Part shown: piece after piece, positions 1 through 12,810 of the stretch
How positions within the stretch are numbered: the stretch's first letter is position 1
How the letters are laid out: each line of letters begins with the position of its first letter
From: Pyrenochaeta sp. MPI-SDFR-AT-0127
Taxonomy: Eukaryota; Ascomycota; Dothideomycetes; Pleosporales; Cucurbitariaceae
NCBI GenBank assembly: GCA_020747015.1
Contig: JAGTJM010000010.1
Location: forward strand, 372,001-436,000
Direction of reading: 5' to 3'
DNA length: 64,000 bases
Program-made: the position numbers and the translations under genes
Notes under the pieces: model-generated
Seen by the model: only the letters and a program-made list of their open reading frames with translations
Databases searched by the model: none
Told to the model about the DNA's origin: nothing

Positions 1-3000
1 CGATGGTAGTAGTGACGTCGTGCGTGACACTTGGCTGGGATTGCACATGCACTATGCTAGATGGTGGATGCTGAAAGTAGTGCATGCCGATCTTTGTTCA
101 ATCGTATGAATGGCGTGCGAGTGCGCATTTTTGGGAAAAAGCAACCAATGCTGCACATCTCGTGGAACAGATCGGCATCGCAGGGGCTTTTAGGCGCTCG
201 ACTTCAAGATCCACAAGATGCAGTTAGTACAAATGTGGAAATATAGGCGACTGGCGTCGTTCCTGAAAGTAGTTGCAGCATACCGCAGCTGGAGCTGAAG
301 TCTCAGAAGTTTGATGTCCGAAAATGCCGAAGATAGGGGTGAGAGGGTGAGGGGTCTTAAGTGGCGAATCAGGGTTTGCGGAACAATGACAATGACATTC
401 CGGGATTTTCCATTTGGATAGTGCGAGAGAGTTTACCCTGTTGATTCACGATCCCTGTTGAATATGTCGAGTCAAGAGTTGTAAACCAAAGTGTTGCAGC
501 TCCCATGCCTGGTGCACGGCACCTGCAAATGTGTCAGCCATTGCTAAAGTGGCTGAGGCCCCACGAAATGTTTAAGGAGGATGAGATATTCGGGTAGTGA
601 TCTTCGCTCTCCCCCATTGGCGGTACCAAAGGTGAAAAGTCGCATTCGATGCCGGGACAGGTTTAGAGATTCAGCCCAGTCACTAACGTGTAGCGCCGGC
701 AAGCTGAAGTCTCCGGCCTCTCGGTAGCATGGAACCGAACGGATAAGCTCATCGTATCCCTGATGTCGAATGTGTCACATCGCAACCGCACTACTATAGT
801 GAAATACTGGTTGCCTTAATTTCAACTCCGTGGACTTTGGGCACCAGCGCCTTGACTCTGAAACTCTGCTCTCCATACAGCGTTAAAGGAAACTCTATTT
901 TTAAGTCGAACGGTTGTGGAGCTGGTGCCGCACTACGATCCGCTGGGGCGTCCCAAGAAGCTCATCGGAGAGAAGTCCGTACGATTCACGAGCATCTCGT
1001 ATAGTTCGATTGGTATTTTGCGGCCGTTGAAATACGGTCTCAGTCCCAGTGAGTGATCGTGTCCTATGGAAAAACGAAGATGAGTCTTTGTCATGGGAGC
1101 TCAGCAGTGCCGCCTTTCAGATGGAAAGACAAGGCGAAAGGAAAGATACATCGGTTTTAAAAAGTGAGCATCACAACTGGATTGCGCTTCGGAAGTCCCG
1201 GGACGAAGATTTGACATCGTGAGACTCTTGTAAGAATGATGGCTTCCCTGTCAAACATCAAGAAAGTGGTACGAGATACTCGAAAGGGAGGATTGCCCGT
1301 CGTAAGCCTGGGTACATTTGCTTGACGCATGGTTAGCATCTTTCGGCGAGATATCCATGTACCACTCAATGGACCGTGAGCTCGATTAGTCTGGCAACAA
1401 TTTTCCCCCAATGTCAGTTCTTAGATAATCCTGTTACTATACGAAGCGCAGATACACAGGCCAATTGCCGACCCGAGAAGTTGGTAGCAAATCATATATA
1501 TCGGAGACCATAGCCAATGCATCTTCCGTAGGAAATCTGGATGCAATGGTCGCTGCGACAGTTGTGGTTGCGGACAAAGGAATGCAGGATGAGCTTTCGA
1601 AATTAAGCCGACTAGTAGCAGGTTCCGATGGACTTGACAGCAATGCCAAACGATGGCGTGGGACTTGAGGAAGGAAAAAAACCAGTGAAACAGAGATTAA
1701 AGGTTGAAGACCGTATTCGAGACCAAACATTTGCAACGATAGCTCTTGCAGATACTGGCGTGGTGTCCTAAGTTCGGCCCGAACCCTACCCTGACTTGAG
1801 ACTGCGGATGGCCTAAGTACGAAAAGCGATCATTTTGTCGAGGTCAAACGTGTCAATTTGGCAGTGGTGTAAAGGAGGCAATTAGAGATATGATGGGGAA
1901 ATCGAGTTTGAATATGCGTTGGCGCTTGCGGTGACATGGAGCTGCAAGAGTGACATTCCCGAGGGTAGCCAAGGCGAAACCTTGGTATTGACACAAGACA
2001 TTCAACCAAGAAAAGACAGTCAGTAGATGATGCTGTGAGGGTGTTGTTGGTCACGGTTGGCGAGAGGCATGTGCGACATCGATTACCGGAAGCGTGAGAA
2101 AAGCTCCGGACCGATGTTGACTATGCCGCGCAGAGAGGCTGCTGGCATATCGTGGGATTGTGTCAGGCGAAGGCCGAAAGCGATGACGAGTTGGATGAAG
2201 AAGGTCTGTTCATCACCACAGGCCAGTGCAGAATGATATCCTGATACCAGGTCTTATCTGCATTGGGAAGGCATTAGTCAACTGCATTCGGAGAGTGGTG
2301 CTGATAGAGGATGTTGATCCACGCCGTTACAGGCTGGGGTGAGGGAGATGCTGGGGGTTGCCGGGCATGTCACAGGGCGCCGGCGGCGAAGAATGTCACC
2401 ATGGCCAATGAGTGGACGGGGCCGATGCGGCGGAGGTCGAAGCAGTGTCGCAGGAGGGTCCTGATATTTCGTGCTCAAACCCTCGCTCAATAGGCGAAAG
2501 GTATGGTAATCCAGGCTTCTTATGAGCGGCTAGCGAAGCCAAGTCGGCGCAAGTGCAGCCTCGCGTCAACGTCGAGGCCTGGCGCGCCTCCAATCTGCCT
2601 TCCGCCGGCGCCCCATTGCGGCGCAGACACCAGGCATGGATTTGAGTTATTCCGACGTCGTTGTTGCGGATCGATCGGCTGTTACGTTTCAGATGGGTGG
2701 TTATTTAGCCAAAATGAAGGCAAGGGCAGGCCAAGGCGAGGACAAAGAGGGCGTGCAGCCTCGATGCTGGCCGGCAGACAGTCGGATACCACGCGAATGG
2801 GATTCTAGGAGCCAATAACCAGGCCAGTGTCAGCCCTGGGGGCTGCAGGGGTAGTGGTGCTCTGGGATGGGGGCCACGGGCGTAGCAGCGGACACGCGGA
2901 AGTAGCCTACAAGGGCGGACGTGGGATCTGGGTAGTCGATAGCCTGGCAAGGTGAAGTCGCCTTTAGCTGCACAGGCGTATACAGGAGGGAAAAGAAAAG

Positions 3001-3124
3001 GCGCAGCGCCACACGAGAGCATGGGCGCACCGACGGGTCTGCTGCAAGGCCGCCACGCTAAGCGTCCAAGGGCCGGTGGGAGTGGAGACTGCTGGTGAGC
3101 AAGCAGCGCCCGTCGGGGATGCGA

Positions 3125-3162
3125 GCGATGAGCGATGGGCGATGGGCGATGGGCGATGGGGC
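3125..3162. repeat. 7-bp tandem repeat (GCGATGG-like)
   Basis: About five slightly imperfect head-to-tail copies of a GCGATGG-type unit can be read directly. It lies in noncoding DNA and looks like a minisatellite. Confidence 0.8.
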
Positions 3163-3908
3163 GATTGAGCGTTGTCTCAAGCCACAAGCTTTGCACGACG
3201 AATAGGCCCGACTGGCATAAGTATCAGATCGCGCGTCCACGTGCGCTTACCCTCTTGCGATGGCCGCGGTGGTTCCAAAAAGTCATGCACACTCCGTTGC
3301 CAGACTGCTGGGTCAGGCCTCTCAGCGCATTAACCGACGACCCCATCTAATCCCCCTAGCGCATCCAACGAGTGACACGCATCGCTGACAGCTCTTTTGT
3401 GCAACCCAGCTTGTGTGCAGTCGAGCGGTGCTGGGCCCTCTAATCACCATGACGCCAGTGGAAATGAGTCGACGCTTCTGCCCAGGGCCTGCCTAGCGAG
3501 ATGAACAATGTGGAGTAAGGACTCGCTTTGGCAAGCCAGCGTGTCGCAGGACGTCCAGCCAGTACTGTACGGCGCCAGTCAAACTCAACGCCTGGCGGCC
3601 ATGGGCATGCTTGTCGTGACTGGATGTTTGGCTCGCTGTACGCCGCTCCCAACGAGGGCAAAACGACGACAGCAACAACAACCACGCCGCCGCCGCCATT
3701 TGCGCAGAGTAAACTCTACCACCTGTGCGTCAGCTCTGTGGGAGCCCAGGCATAGGCATTTTCGGCCCTGCCTCCATCGAGCCCCTTCGTCGCCGTCCTC
3801 GTCATCTCAGATCCAAACACTGTTGAATGGGACCCCCTGCCAGCACCACGCTCCCCCCGTCGTCGTTCACTTGCGCACGGTGCTGTTCTAAATTAACCTC
3901 ACCTCGGT

Positions 3909-3932
3909 CCTCTGCCTCTGCCTCTGCCTCTC
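3909..3932. repeat. CCTCTG hexamer repeat
   Basis: Roughly four copies of a CCTCTG unit lie in a pyrimidine-rich tract upstream of the Zn2Cys6 gene. It is a simple sequence, possibly part of the promoter or leader. Confidence 0.7.
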
Positions 3933-5037
3933 CTGCAGCATGCCCTTACATACAAATGAGAAAAAGCTCTTGGACGTCAAGATCCAAGACACCCTTGACC
4001 CACCCCCCTTCGGCCAACATGATTGGCCACACTCCCACTAAAGGTCAACAAAGCACAAAAATCTTCCGCGCATTCAGTGGATCGCGCCGCCGCTGACGCT
4101 TCGGCGGCTACCGCTGGTCTGTCATCGGCATCACACCGTCGACCGATTGACAGGCAAAGGATCCAAAACAGCGTCCGCGCAACGGAGCCATGACGCTCGG
4201 ACTGGTTGGTCTGTGGGTGAGCCTTCATCCCGCACATCACTTGGCCTGAGCGGCCACACCAACAGCAACCTGGCGCCTTGGCTTGACAAAGTCGATCTTA
4301 TGCCTCTTTGGCAGGAGGATTTGATGAACCCTGTGAAATTCTTTGGTGACTTGGGGCACCTAATGCAATAGACCCGTTGTAGAGTAGCGCCAAAGCCCTC
4401 GCCACTTTTAATCATCCACTCACTTGAACCAAACAGCGCGGTCTAAAATTCCATATTCAGTCCCTACTTCTTTTCGTCGTATGCAGGCTTTTGCTTTTGG
4501 CGCCTGTCATGTTATTTTGCTGATTGCGATTGCGCCCCGCTAATGTACGGCCATGGTAACGACTAGGTAGCTGACATCGCTGTCACTTGTCGGGGCGCGA
4601 GCGCTTCACCATTCTTCTCCTACCTGATCATCACATCACTGGTCCCTCGAGGTGCCCAACCGAGCATTGATTGCGCCAAAATTCCCATGGCATGGTCGAT
4701 CTGCACCTGTCCCCGCCAACCGCTCCCGTCCACAGACAAGATCTAGTACCACCGTCTCCTGGGTGGTGAAAGCCTCCGTCCTGCCTGACAATCAAGGTAT
4801 GTACACTGTTTAGGTTCTTGTTCCTACTGTGGCACATGGGGTGGGGCCTTTTACGAACTTTAAACATTTCATGCTCATACCTTCAGGATCCATCAATGCA
4901 CTATCTGGTTTCGTGCTTTGATATTCGGGTTTTGCGACAACTTTACGCCTCACATGGCTGTGGGTACTGAACGACGTGCGAAGAAGACGGCTGCTAGATT
5001 AGAACACACGTTGCTTTTGCAGCCCGTTGGTAACGCA

Positions 5038-6458
5038 ATGACCTTCAATCCTTCAAACCAAACTTCGGGCGTCGCTGTCGCAGACATCACCTCCACTCCA
5101 AGCCCTGCTGATCGCTTCGAGTACAAGAATACCTTGACTGGTCAAGACTCCTTTACTCCGTCTCAGCAGCAGCTGGCTAAGAAGAGACGACCCTCCAAAA
5201 GCAAGGTTCCCTCAGAACTTCGACGGTCCTCGTCAACTCCACACATGCGCAATCTCGCCCTCGGCAACTCTGGCGACTTGTCGCCAACAAGCAACAAGGC
5301 CCGCAACAAACTAGGTTATCATCGCACCTCAGTCGCATGTGGTAAGCGAACATAATTGGCATCTACTTGCGAGCATCTTGGAAACTGACTCGAATTCACA
5401 GGTCACTGCCGACGGAGAAAGATACGATGTCTCTTAGCTCCCGATGACCCTCAAGGGCGTTGCGCCAATTGCATTCGGCTGAAGAAAGAATGCAACTTTT
5501 ATCCAGTTGAGCACAATCCCGACATGCCCCACGCGCAGCCTGTTGCGGGGAAAGACACAAGTCCAGGGTCATCGGCAACGCCAGCTTCGTCTTCACCACG
5601 CCATCTTCCACCAACGACTGGCGAGAAAGTGGGCGACTTTCGTCCGCCCTTTGTTGGAGCTTCATCGGTGACGCAGCCATCGAATTATGGATTCCAGGGA
5701 GAGTCAGACCTTGACCCTCATCAGGTCCCTTCCTCAAGTGGAAGTAAGTACAGCTCAGTATTAATGATCTTCAGGCGTTGACATTCGCAGTGCCTGTACA
5801 ACAACCATCATATCCATATCCTCACCCAATTGAGACTCAGTGGCCACCAACAAATAGTTTTCTGCCTTCATCCACGGTCGCCGAAAGCCCTTCCTCAAGC
5901 ACGAGTTATTGGCGACAGTCCCCTTCGACAGCGAACTCAGCATACGGCAGTGAATCGAACGTATCAGGCGGTCATACGCCAGCCGCCATGAGTACCAGCT
6001 CAACCATGTCGTATGGCCATCAAGACAGCCATTGGGGCCAGCAACCGCCCTTTCAACCACCCACGCGATCAATGTCTTATGGTAACATTGAGGGCCTACC
6101 ACAGCAGTATCCCGGGCAAGGGCTCGGCATCCATCACGACTATTCGCGACGCACCTCACCCTATCCTTATCCTACGAGTATAGACACGAATTCAGCGACC
6201 GTTCATGCTACCACCCTGGGGAGTTCAACGTCAGCTCCTCTATCTGCACCAATCGTACCCAATCACCAGTTCTATCCGCCGACTTGGAACTCTTATGATG
6301 CCGTACCAAGTCAAGGCCCGCCAATGCCGATGTCAGGACGATCAATGAGCGCACAGTGGTATGCAGAGTCTGGACACCTAGATCGGGTGCAAGAAGAAGG
6401 AGCCCCGCCCATGGGGTATAGCCACCACGGCATGCAGCAATTTTATTCGGGGGCCTAG
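5038..6458 (+). CDS. Zn2Cys6 (fungal binuclear cluster) transcription factor
   Basis: A DNA-binding regulator of the GAL4-type zinc cluster class, presumably nuclear. Proposed exons are 5038-5341, 5402-5743 and 5791-6458, giving 437 residues. The first splice joins the zinc cluster precisely: Cys101, 104, 111, 122, 125 and 132 with C-x2-C-x6-C-x10-C-x2-C-x6-C spacing and the basic run RRRKIRC. Upstream is a Ser/Lys/Arg-rich region; downstream is Pro/Ser/Tyr/Gln-rich low complexity, with no recognisable fungal_trans middle domain. The cluster is thus mid-protein rather than at the extreme N-terminus. An in-frame ATG also occurs at 4954, but a pyrimidine tract ending in TTTTGCAG lies between the two, so 5038 is preferred. 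The gene sits alone between 5 kb and 6.4 kb of empty DNA. The target genes cannot be inferred. Confidence 0.85.
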
Positions 6459-9400
6459 GTTGGCTTCGTCACAGAACAACAGCTTCATCGGTTACAAATT
6501 GGCGCATCACGGCATTCTGTTTCTCTGGCTTGATAGAAAGCTTTGGCCGTCTTTCATCATTCGCATTCGCTCCTTGAACCGGAGCTTGTTTCACCAGCAA
6601 CGACATATAGGGATCTTTAGGCGCAACGGAGCGGGTATCGTTTTGGTGGGGTAATGAAAAAAATTAATGGGCTTGCCAGCGGAGAAATGAACACCTGTTT
6701 CACCGACCTCACGCTTGCTCTGGCATATTGTCGGACCATTGACAGTTTCTGTTACTTGGAATTCTGGGGGCACCACTTCCCCAAAGGCTGGATTCAGCAT
6801 CGGCCACGGCAATCGCTCACGTACATCAGCTTATTTTCTTGGTTCGATTTCACGAGAGCTTGGACGACTTCAACACACTCTGCCACCACTGGCGAGTTTC
6901 CGCAAAACGGTTCAATGTTATCTAGCAGAAGTTCGGATTCTCTTGCTCTACTGTTACAGCGTTTCCGACATTCTGCTCATTTTCGCTTTCTTTGTTGACT
7001 TTCTCCATTTTGTATAAATAGTTCGCCCCGCTCACGATCCGATCTTGATCGACGGCTGTTCTTTCGGGCTTGCGTTGGGGCATTGTAGCATTCGGTAGGA
7101 CTTTCTTTCGAAGGCCATACCTGAAAACTTCTTATGCACACATATCAAACATTTCCCTTGCATCATTGAAATACGTTTCCCCTTGCAGTTCCACTGCTGG
7201 CGTGGCGTCCCCGCAACTACAGGATCGCTGCGTCACCCGCATGGTTTCAAGCCGAATGAGATGTTAATGCGGACATGAACAAACTCAAATGTCTGCAGCT
7301 CGGCGTCTTGCCAAGGCGCCCCAAGGCGACTTTTCAGGTACCACACATTGTATGTCGGCAAGTTACTTGGAATAAGGACCTATAGTGGCCATTCAGGTTA
7401 TGCGTCTTTTCGCAGCAGCAACGATGGTGGTCCCAGACTGGTCGCAATGCGCCACATGGATTCTTCTGGCCCACTCTATTTGGGCAGCAATACTGGGAAT
7501 TTGCACATGCACACTACGTCAAGCATAAGATGCTATCTTGGGATTGCCGGATGCGCAGGCGGACATGTTTCCCCGTTTACCGTGGACCTTTTTGTGGCCT
7601 GGAGTAGCTCGACGCAGGCACTGCAGGGGCTTGATCCATCGAGGTGGTAGCAGGCATCGGCAAGACCTGGCACGACCAGAAGACGACATTCGTCGCCTGC
7701 ATACCAATCATGCAATGCAAGTGACCATTCCGGTCCGGCTGCCAGCGAACAAAAGATGCACCCAATGATGCATGGGGACGCCCGAATACGAGACAGGACA
7801 CCCTCAGTGTTCGACAGAATTGAAGAGAATCCGCATGTTTCCTTGATGTGGTATGTTGAATGTTGTTCGACTGTGCCTCGGCTTGTTGCGCTACCCCCCC
7901 TGGTCAATTGCTGAATGCCTTGCAATCTTACCAGCTGCGAGCAAAGTTCACTTGACGTTTGAACTACTGCGTAACCGACACTTGCATCCTAGTCTCATCT
8001 TCACCTCATTCAAGATTGCGCAATCCAGACTCCCAAAGGCCCCTCGCAGCCTTGATGCGCCGAAATCCGGGATTCGCTTGGAGCTCCGGTAATAGACGTC
8101 TCCACTTTTCCCAACGGTGTCCACAGCACATACACCAATCTCTGCGCTTGTTGCTACGTATTTCATCCCTCACTCCATGAACGAGGCGCGCTTATGAACC
8201 ACCGCATGATTTCTTTTCTGTTCCGAAATCTTGTCCGTCCTGCCTTCCCCGCTACCAAAGACTCGGGAAGAAGGCCCGTCAACATTGCGTCGGAAAGGGC
8301 CTTTAACCTGTCTGAGTAAGGCGGCCAGCGGGGGATGGAGAGCGAGAGGGCAGATCACTTGCACGAATCATTGGGTCATCTTTCGCCCTCGGGTCATTGT
8401 CGGCAAAATTACAAGCAGTGACAAAGTCTTCACGGGATAAGATTTCCCGGGGATGACAGAGGAAGCGGAAAAGCACAGTGGGAACAACAGCACTTAGCAG
8501 AGCTTTGCACTGCGCACCAGGGACCACCAAGAAGGATTATTTCCCTTAGGCTGGGAAATGGGTCCAACTGCAGGTCCCTGCTGCTGCAGACATGCGTCTA
8601 ATCACTAGTTCGCAGCACGGTGGATACCGTCTGAACGTAACGTTTGCCTAGGTCAGGAAAGAGCTCGTGTTCGGCGAGGGAGCAACTTGTCCTCTGCATC
8701 GTCAGCCCAGCATGGACCTTTCTATTGCTGCGCTCCCACAATGTCATCCGACCAGCTCCTGATACCTGTCGGCTCCCCGTCAAAGCTGCAAGAGTCTCCA
8801 AAAGCCCTCAGCCCTACATGTGACCGAAGGAACGGCTGCATTGCTTGGGGTGACACAGCGTCTTGATCTCCTCTTTTTTTCGGCTTTCGCAGGATCTCAA
8901 CACTTGCAACCAATCGCCAGTTTTTGAGCGAGACCACAGTGCAGACTGCCCCCAGCCAAGCACCCACTTGCCCCTGTTTGGCTTAGCGTCTCGTCGGATG
9001 CGCTTCCCCGACTAGCATCTCATCCTCGCCCGCCCACAATGGGGGTTTTATCTTCACACCACCTTTTCCCTCAATCACTTAATGAGCCACACATCCAACG
9101 TCATTCTGAAAGAAGAGCTAATCGCTGTCTTACGGCCACACCTGCATCAGACCTCCAGACAGGAAGGTTACACCATGCATTCGTGGCTTTGACAACGCTC
9201 ATGACCTCTCCATCCACGTCGTCTCACTTGAAAAACCCTTCCAGCATGTGAAAACCTGCGTCCAATCGTCAACAACTCAACCGTTTTAATCCGAGCAAAG
9301 CCGAGCAATCAAACAATCAGCCCCCATGCCCTCGTGGAAGAATTGACATCGCAATCCGTCATGGTCGACGGCTATTGTCCCTTGCTTCGTGACTCGTGCG

Positions 9401-11968
9401 TGCCCGCCAGCGTATCGTGACGTTCCGTTCCGTGTCGTTCTTCGCTTCACGACGGAAGGACATCGCATCACTTTCCGGACGATCCAGGCCTCCACATTTA
9501 GGAGCAAACACCGCACCTCATCCTTGTCAATCACCTCCGAACACGCTCATCAACTTGGAAACACTGCTCGACAAGAAGCCAACGCAGCCACAATTCGCAC
9601 ACAGATCCCCACCAATCGCGTCGCTCCATGCTCCCCTCCCCACCAACAGCCAACGCCTCATGACTTGCATGACCAACACACGCCCAACTTGCCTACATCC
9701 GATCGGCTCTCATGTGCTGCGCCGTAACTGTGCGTCGACAAACCAGCCATATCAAGAAGTCTAAAAAAGTCATGTTTTCGCCTTTCTCGCCTTCGGAGAC
9801 TGATCATGCATCCAGCTTACTCGTACCCACATATGCAGCCTGCACTCCATAATCTTGGCATCACAGATCACCCGCATACTTGTCCAGTCCCTGCATTCTA
9901 TGTGTTACTGGAGTAGGGGATTTGTTCATCTGCATGCCTGGCCAGGACGTGCATCTGTTACGTCGTAGTACATACGCCAGTATTCGGGGGAGGTGTCACG
10001 GAGATGAGATATTCTCTTCCGAGGTACTTGGAATGACGATCTTTATCACTTCTTCATCGAGGCATGTTTTCGAAAGCAACCGCGTCGGCTTCTAGATCCG
10101 TGACCTGCTTTGCTTTTCGAAGATCCTGCCATGTTGTGGAGAAGCCGGCCCGAAGGATCGGAGGAAGAAATCTCCACGAAAGACCTGGAACGGTGGGATG
10201 TTGACACAGTCCTTTTCTTACTCGGACCGAAGGTAGGAAGGTTTGCCGCACGGTCCGTGGGTTTCACTTAAGGTCGGTCGTGTTCACTATTAGCCTACCT
10301 CTTGTGTATTGCGCGTTCATTCACGATCATTGATCTTGGTGAGAATGGAATGTTGGACCCAGCCTCAGGTCCCGACCATCACCGGTGTAATGGCTGCCAA
10401 AGCGTGTGCTAACGCTATAGACGTGCTCAGAATACTAGCATCATTTGCGTAGCATTTATCATGGCTACTGTATTCCGCCTAGATCAACCATATCCACCAA
10501 CATTTACCACTACGCGCCACACATGTATCAGTGGGACAACTAGAAAGTCGAGTAGCCCCGAACCCAAGTCCTTGACTTAGAGGTCTTACTTTGTGCTTGA
10601 GATTAACACCCAAGATCCAGGATTGACTGCCACCTTGTACAAGAACGAATAGATGTCGTGTCAGCATCCGAAGGCCTCCACCCAGTATGCTCGATACCGT
10701 CCTGCTTACATCCACTCTTGTTCGCCAGCAGAAATACCAGTGCGACTCGCGCGTCATGTCAATCCTATAGCCCGAATATACTCCGCAGTCCACTTATATG
10801 CAGAATTGTTCGGATGCGTCGCGCGCCTTGAGGCCAGGCATTCCAGGTTACCGGGTTGCGTCTTCTGCCCTTAACTACACAGGCAAGATACAGATTATGG
10901 TGATAGACCTTGCGCAAACCGACTTTCCAAGAGTACGAAGCCTCAATGCGGTCAGTATCACGGTCGAATTCTCTTATCCTCTCTAACATTATCAATACCT
11001 CCTTTGGCTTCCATTGCAATTGCCGAGTAGTAGTGCCGGCATGGCATCAGGGTCCACGACCCAGCAATTGCGTAGGGAATAGACAACTTAACCCTGTCGT
11101 TTCCAAAGCTCTTGGGCTCCTCGTCCATTTTGTCGCAGCACTTCGTGCTCATTCGCTGGAGAAGAGGCCGATGCCGACACCGCGATTCCCAGCTGGCAAA
11201 AATCCGGTGAATCTATTTCAGGGGCCAAGCTTGCAAAATACGGAATTAACTACCAGATATCTCCGCTCTCTTGGAGCCATAATTTCCCACTCAAGCAATT
11301 ACGGTAAAGTGTCGTTTACTTTGTCCTTGGGGCTGGGGCGCCCCTAATTTATCTTTCATCTTTTTCTTATACTCCGCACGTATCCGATAGAGTCTCGTAT
11401 CACCTTCGTTCACGTATTCAAACCGACCTGGTGTTTATTCCCCCAAGCGCGGATCGACGATCCATATGGAGTCCGATGGAAGTGACACCGAGGGATCGTC
11501 TTGCTAGCACACTTGGTCTTCGGCGATACAGTACCGTTATGGACATGCAGTTTCAGCATGTGTACATCGCACCCAGTTCTCAGCAGTGAATAAAAAATTC
11601 TTTACTCCCTTGTTTGACTATGGGTTCGAAATTGCAGTTGAGTCTCCCATGTGCTTCGTTCATGGACCGACTTTACGCCCTGTTTTGGGCATATTATGCC
11701 TTTATCTTCCGTGAACGCGTCAACTTACCCCCATAGTAACGCCGATAAGGCCCACCACCCTTTGAGCAAATCCACTCACAAGAGACACGGGGCGCACTTT
11801 TCCATTTATGATGTTGCCTAGAAACAGAAAATCCGCCCAGACACAACACACGTTTCTACCATACGTAATAATTGACGCTGCTTTTGTGCAAAATTTAAAA
11901 AAAAAATCCAACCAAACAAACCCTTCCTCGCCCAAAAATTAGACAATATATTTTCACATACACGCATA

Positions 11969-11993
11969 CACACACACACACACACACACACAC
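11969..11993. repeat. (CA)n microsatellite
   Basis: An uninterrupted CA dinucleotide run of about 12 units read directly from the sequence, in noncoding DNA. Confidence 0.9.
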
Positions 11994-12282
11994 TTACTTT
12001 TGGCTGAGCAGTTCGTGTCCCACTCGGCCCCCAAAAAGCCAGTGTTCACCCCCGCAATTCTCAAAGTTGCGTGTGTCTCGAAGCAAAAAAAAACATAATA
12101 AGAAACCGTGCGCAGTTCGTATCGCTCCGGGTACGAGGCAGGTGTATACCTAGCAAAACCTTCTCTCTGTGGTTGCACGCAACGCTGGACAAAAAGACCA
12201 GACTGGGGTCCAGTGCATATCGAGCTACCATGATCCTCTCTAGCGCCCTCCACCATGGAGGGCGCCACATTGTGCTCGAGTT

Positions 12283-12304
12283 AAAAAAAAAAAGGGGGGG
12301 GGGG
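12283..12304. repeat. A11G11 homopolymer junction
   Basis: Eleven A residues are directly followed by eleven G residues. Such tracts are length-unstable and error-prone in sequencing. Confidence 0.9.
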
Positions 12305-12810
12305 CGCGTGATTTACTTTTATAAATGTCCGGAATGGGATACATTGGTGCCTTCACATGTGCATCAGGTGTCGAGGTGCTGACACGAAGTTACGGTTCGA
12401 CGTTACAAGGCTAAGTATCTACCACATCGAAAAATCGCTCTTGTAACGTCCCATGTACCTCCCTCAGGCCGAAGTCAAAAACCATAGTAGTCGTGCAATA
12501 ATTTGAAATATGCTTACTTCGCTTGTTCAAGATGGCAATTGCGCGCAGCTTACCAATACACACTAGTAGGAGCAACACAGCCAGTTCGAATCTAGTCCCG
12601 AAAGTCATGATCGTTATCATTACTACTCATACATCATTAGAAAGCGGATGTTCATAATGTCCCCTGTACATGTGTAGCCTGAATGCCTCCCTGAATCCAT
12701 ACAAGTGCTGCTGCAGGCGCTCGCGGCCCGCAGTACCACATCGCCTTTGCTTGCTCCAAAGAGTGCCTCCGCGCTCCGTTCGCTGTTCTACTTCTCATTC
12801 AGCAGCACAG

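Larger units (their letters stand above)
1..5037. other. Gene-free stretch upstream of the Zn2Cys6 regulator
   Basis: I see no supportable gene here. Open frames are short, overlap on both strands and resemble no family. The part from about 3.4 to 4.9 kb is pyrimidine-rich on the plus strand and may be promoter and long 5' leader for the regulator that starts near 5.04 kb. Two small tandem repeats lie inside it and are listed separately. Confidence 0.5.
6459..12810. other. 6.35-kb gene-free stretch
   Basis: No family-like protein, splice-linked exon chain or RNA gene was recognised. The longest open frames (about 100-130 codons) overlap one another in different frames and have no conserved look. 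The first part is probably the 3' UTR of the Zn2Cys6 gene. A plus-strand pyrimidine-rich block at about 9.0-9.8 kb looks like a fungal promoter or leader, but no gene follows it. Simple repeats occur near 11.97 and 12.28 kb. Confidence 0.45.

Noticed and set aside
2705..3196. 163-codon minus-strand frame
   Set aside because: Rich in Pro/Arg/His from GC-rich simple sequence and the GCGATGG repeat; no domain, and overlapping frames exist on the other strand.
9389..9764. Two overlapping plus-strand frames of 112 and 122 codons
   Set aside because: They overlap out of frame, are rich in Pro/Thr/His from a CA-rich tract and resemble no family.
12575..12600. tRNA-like box B word (AGTTCGAATCT)
   Set aside because: No matching box A, acceptor stem or cloverleaf could be drawn around it.
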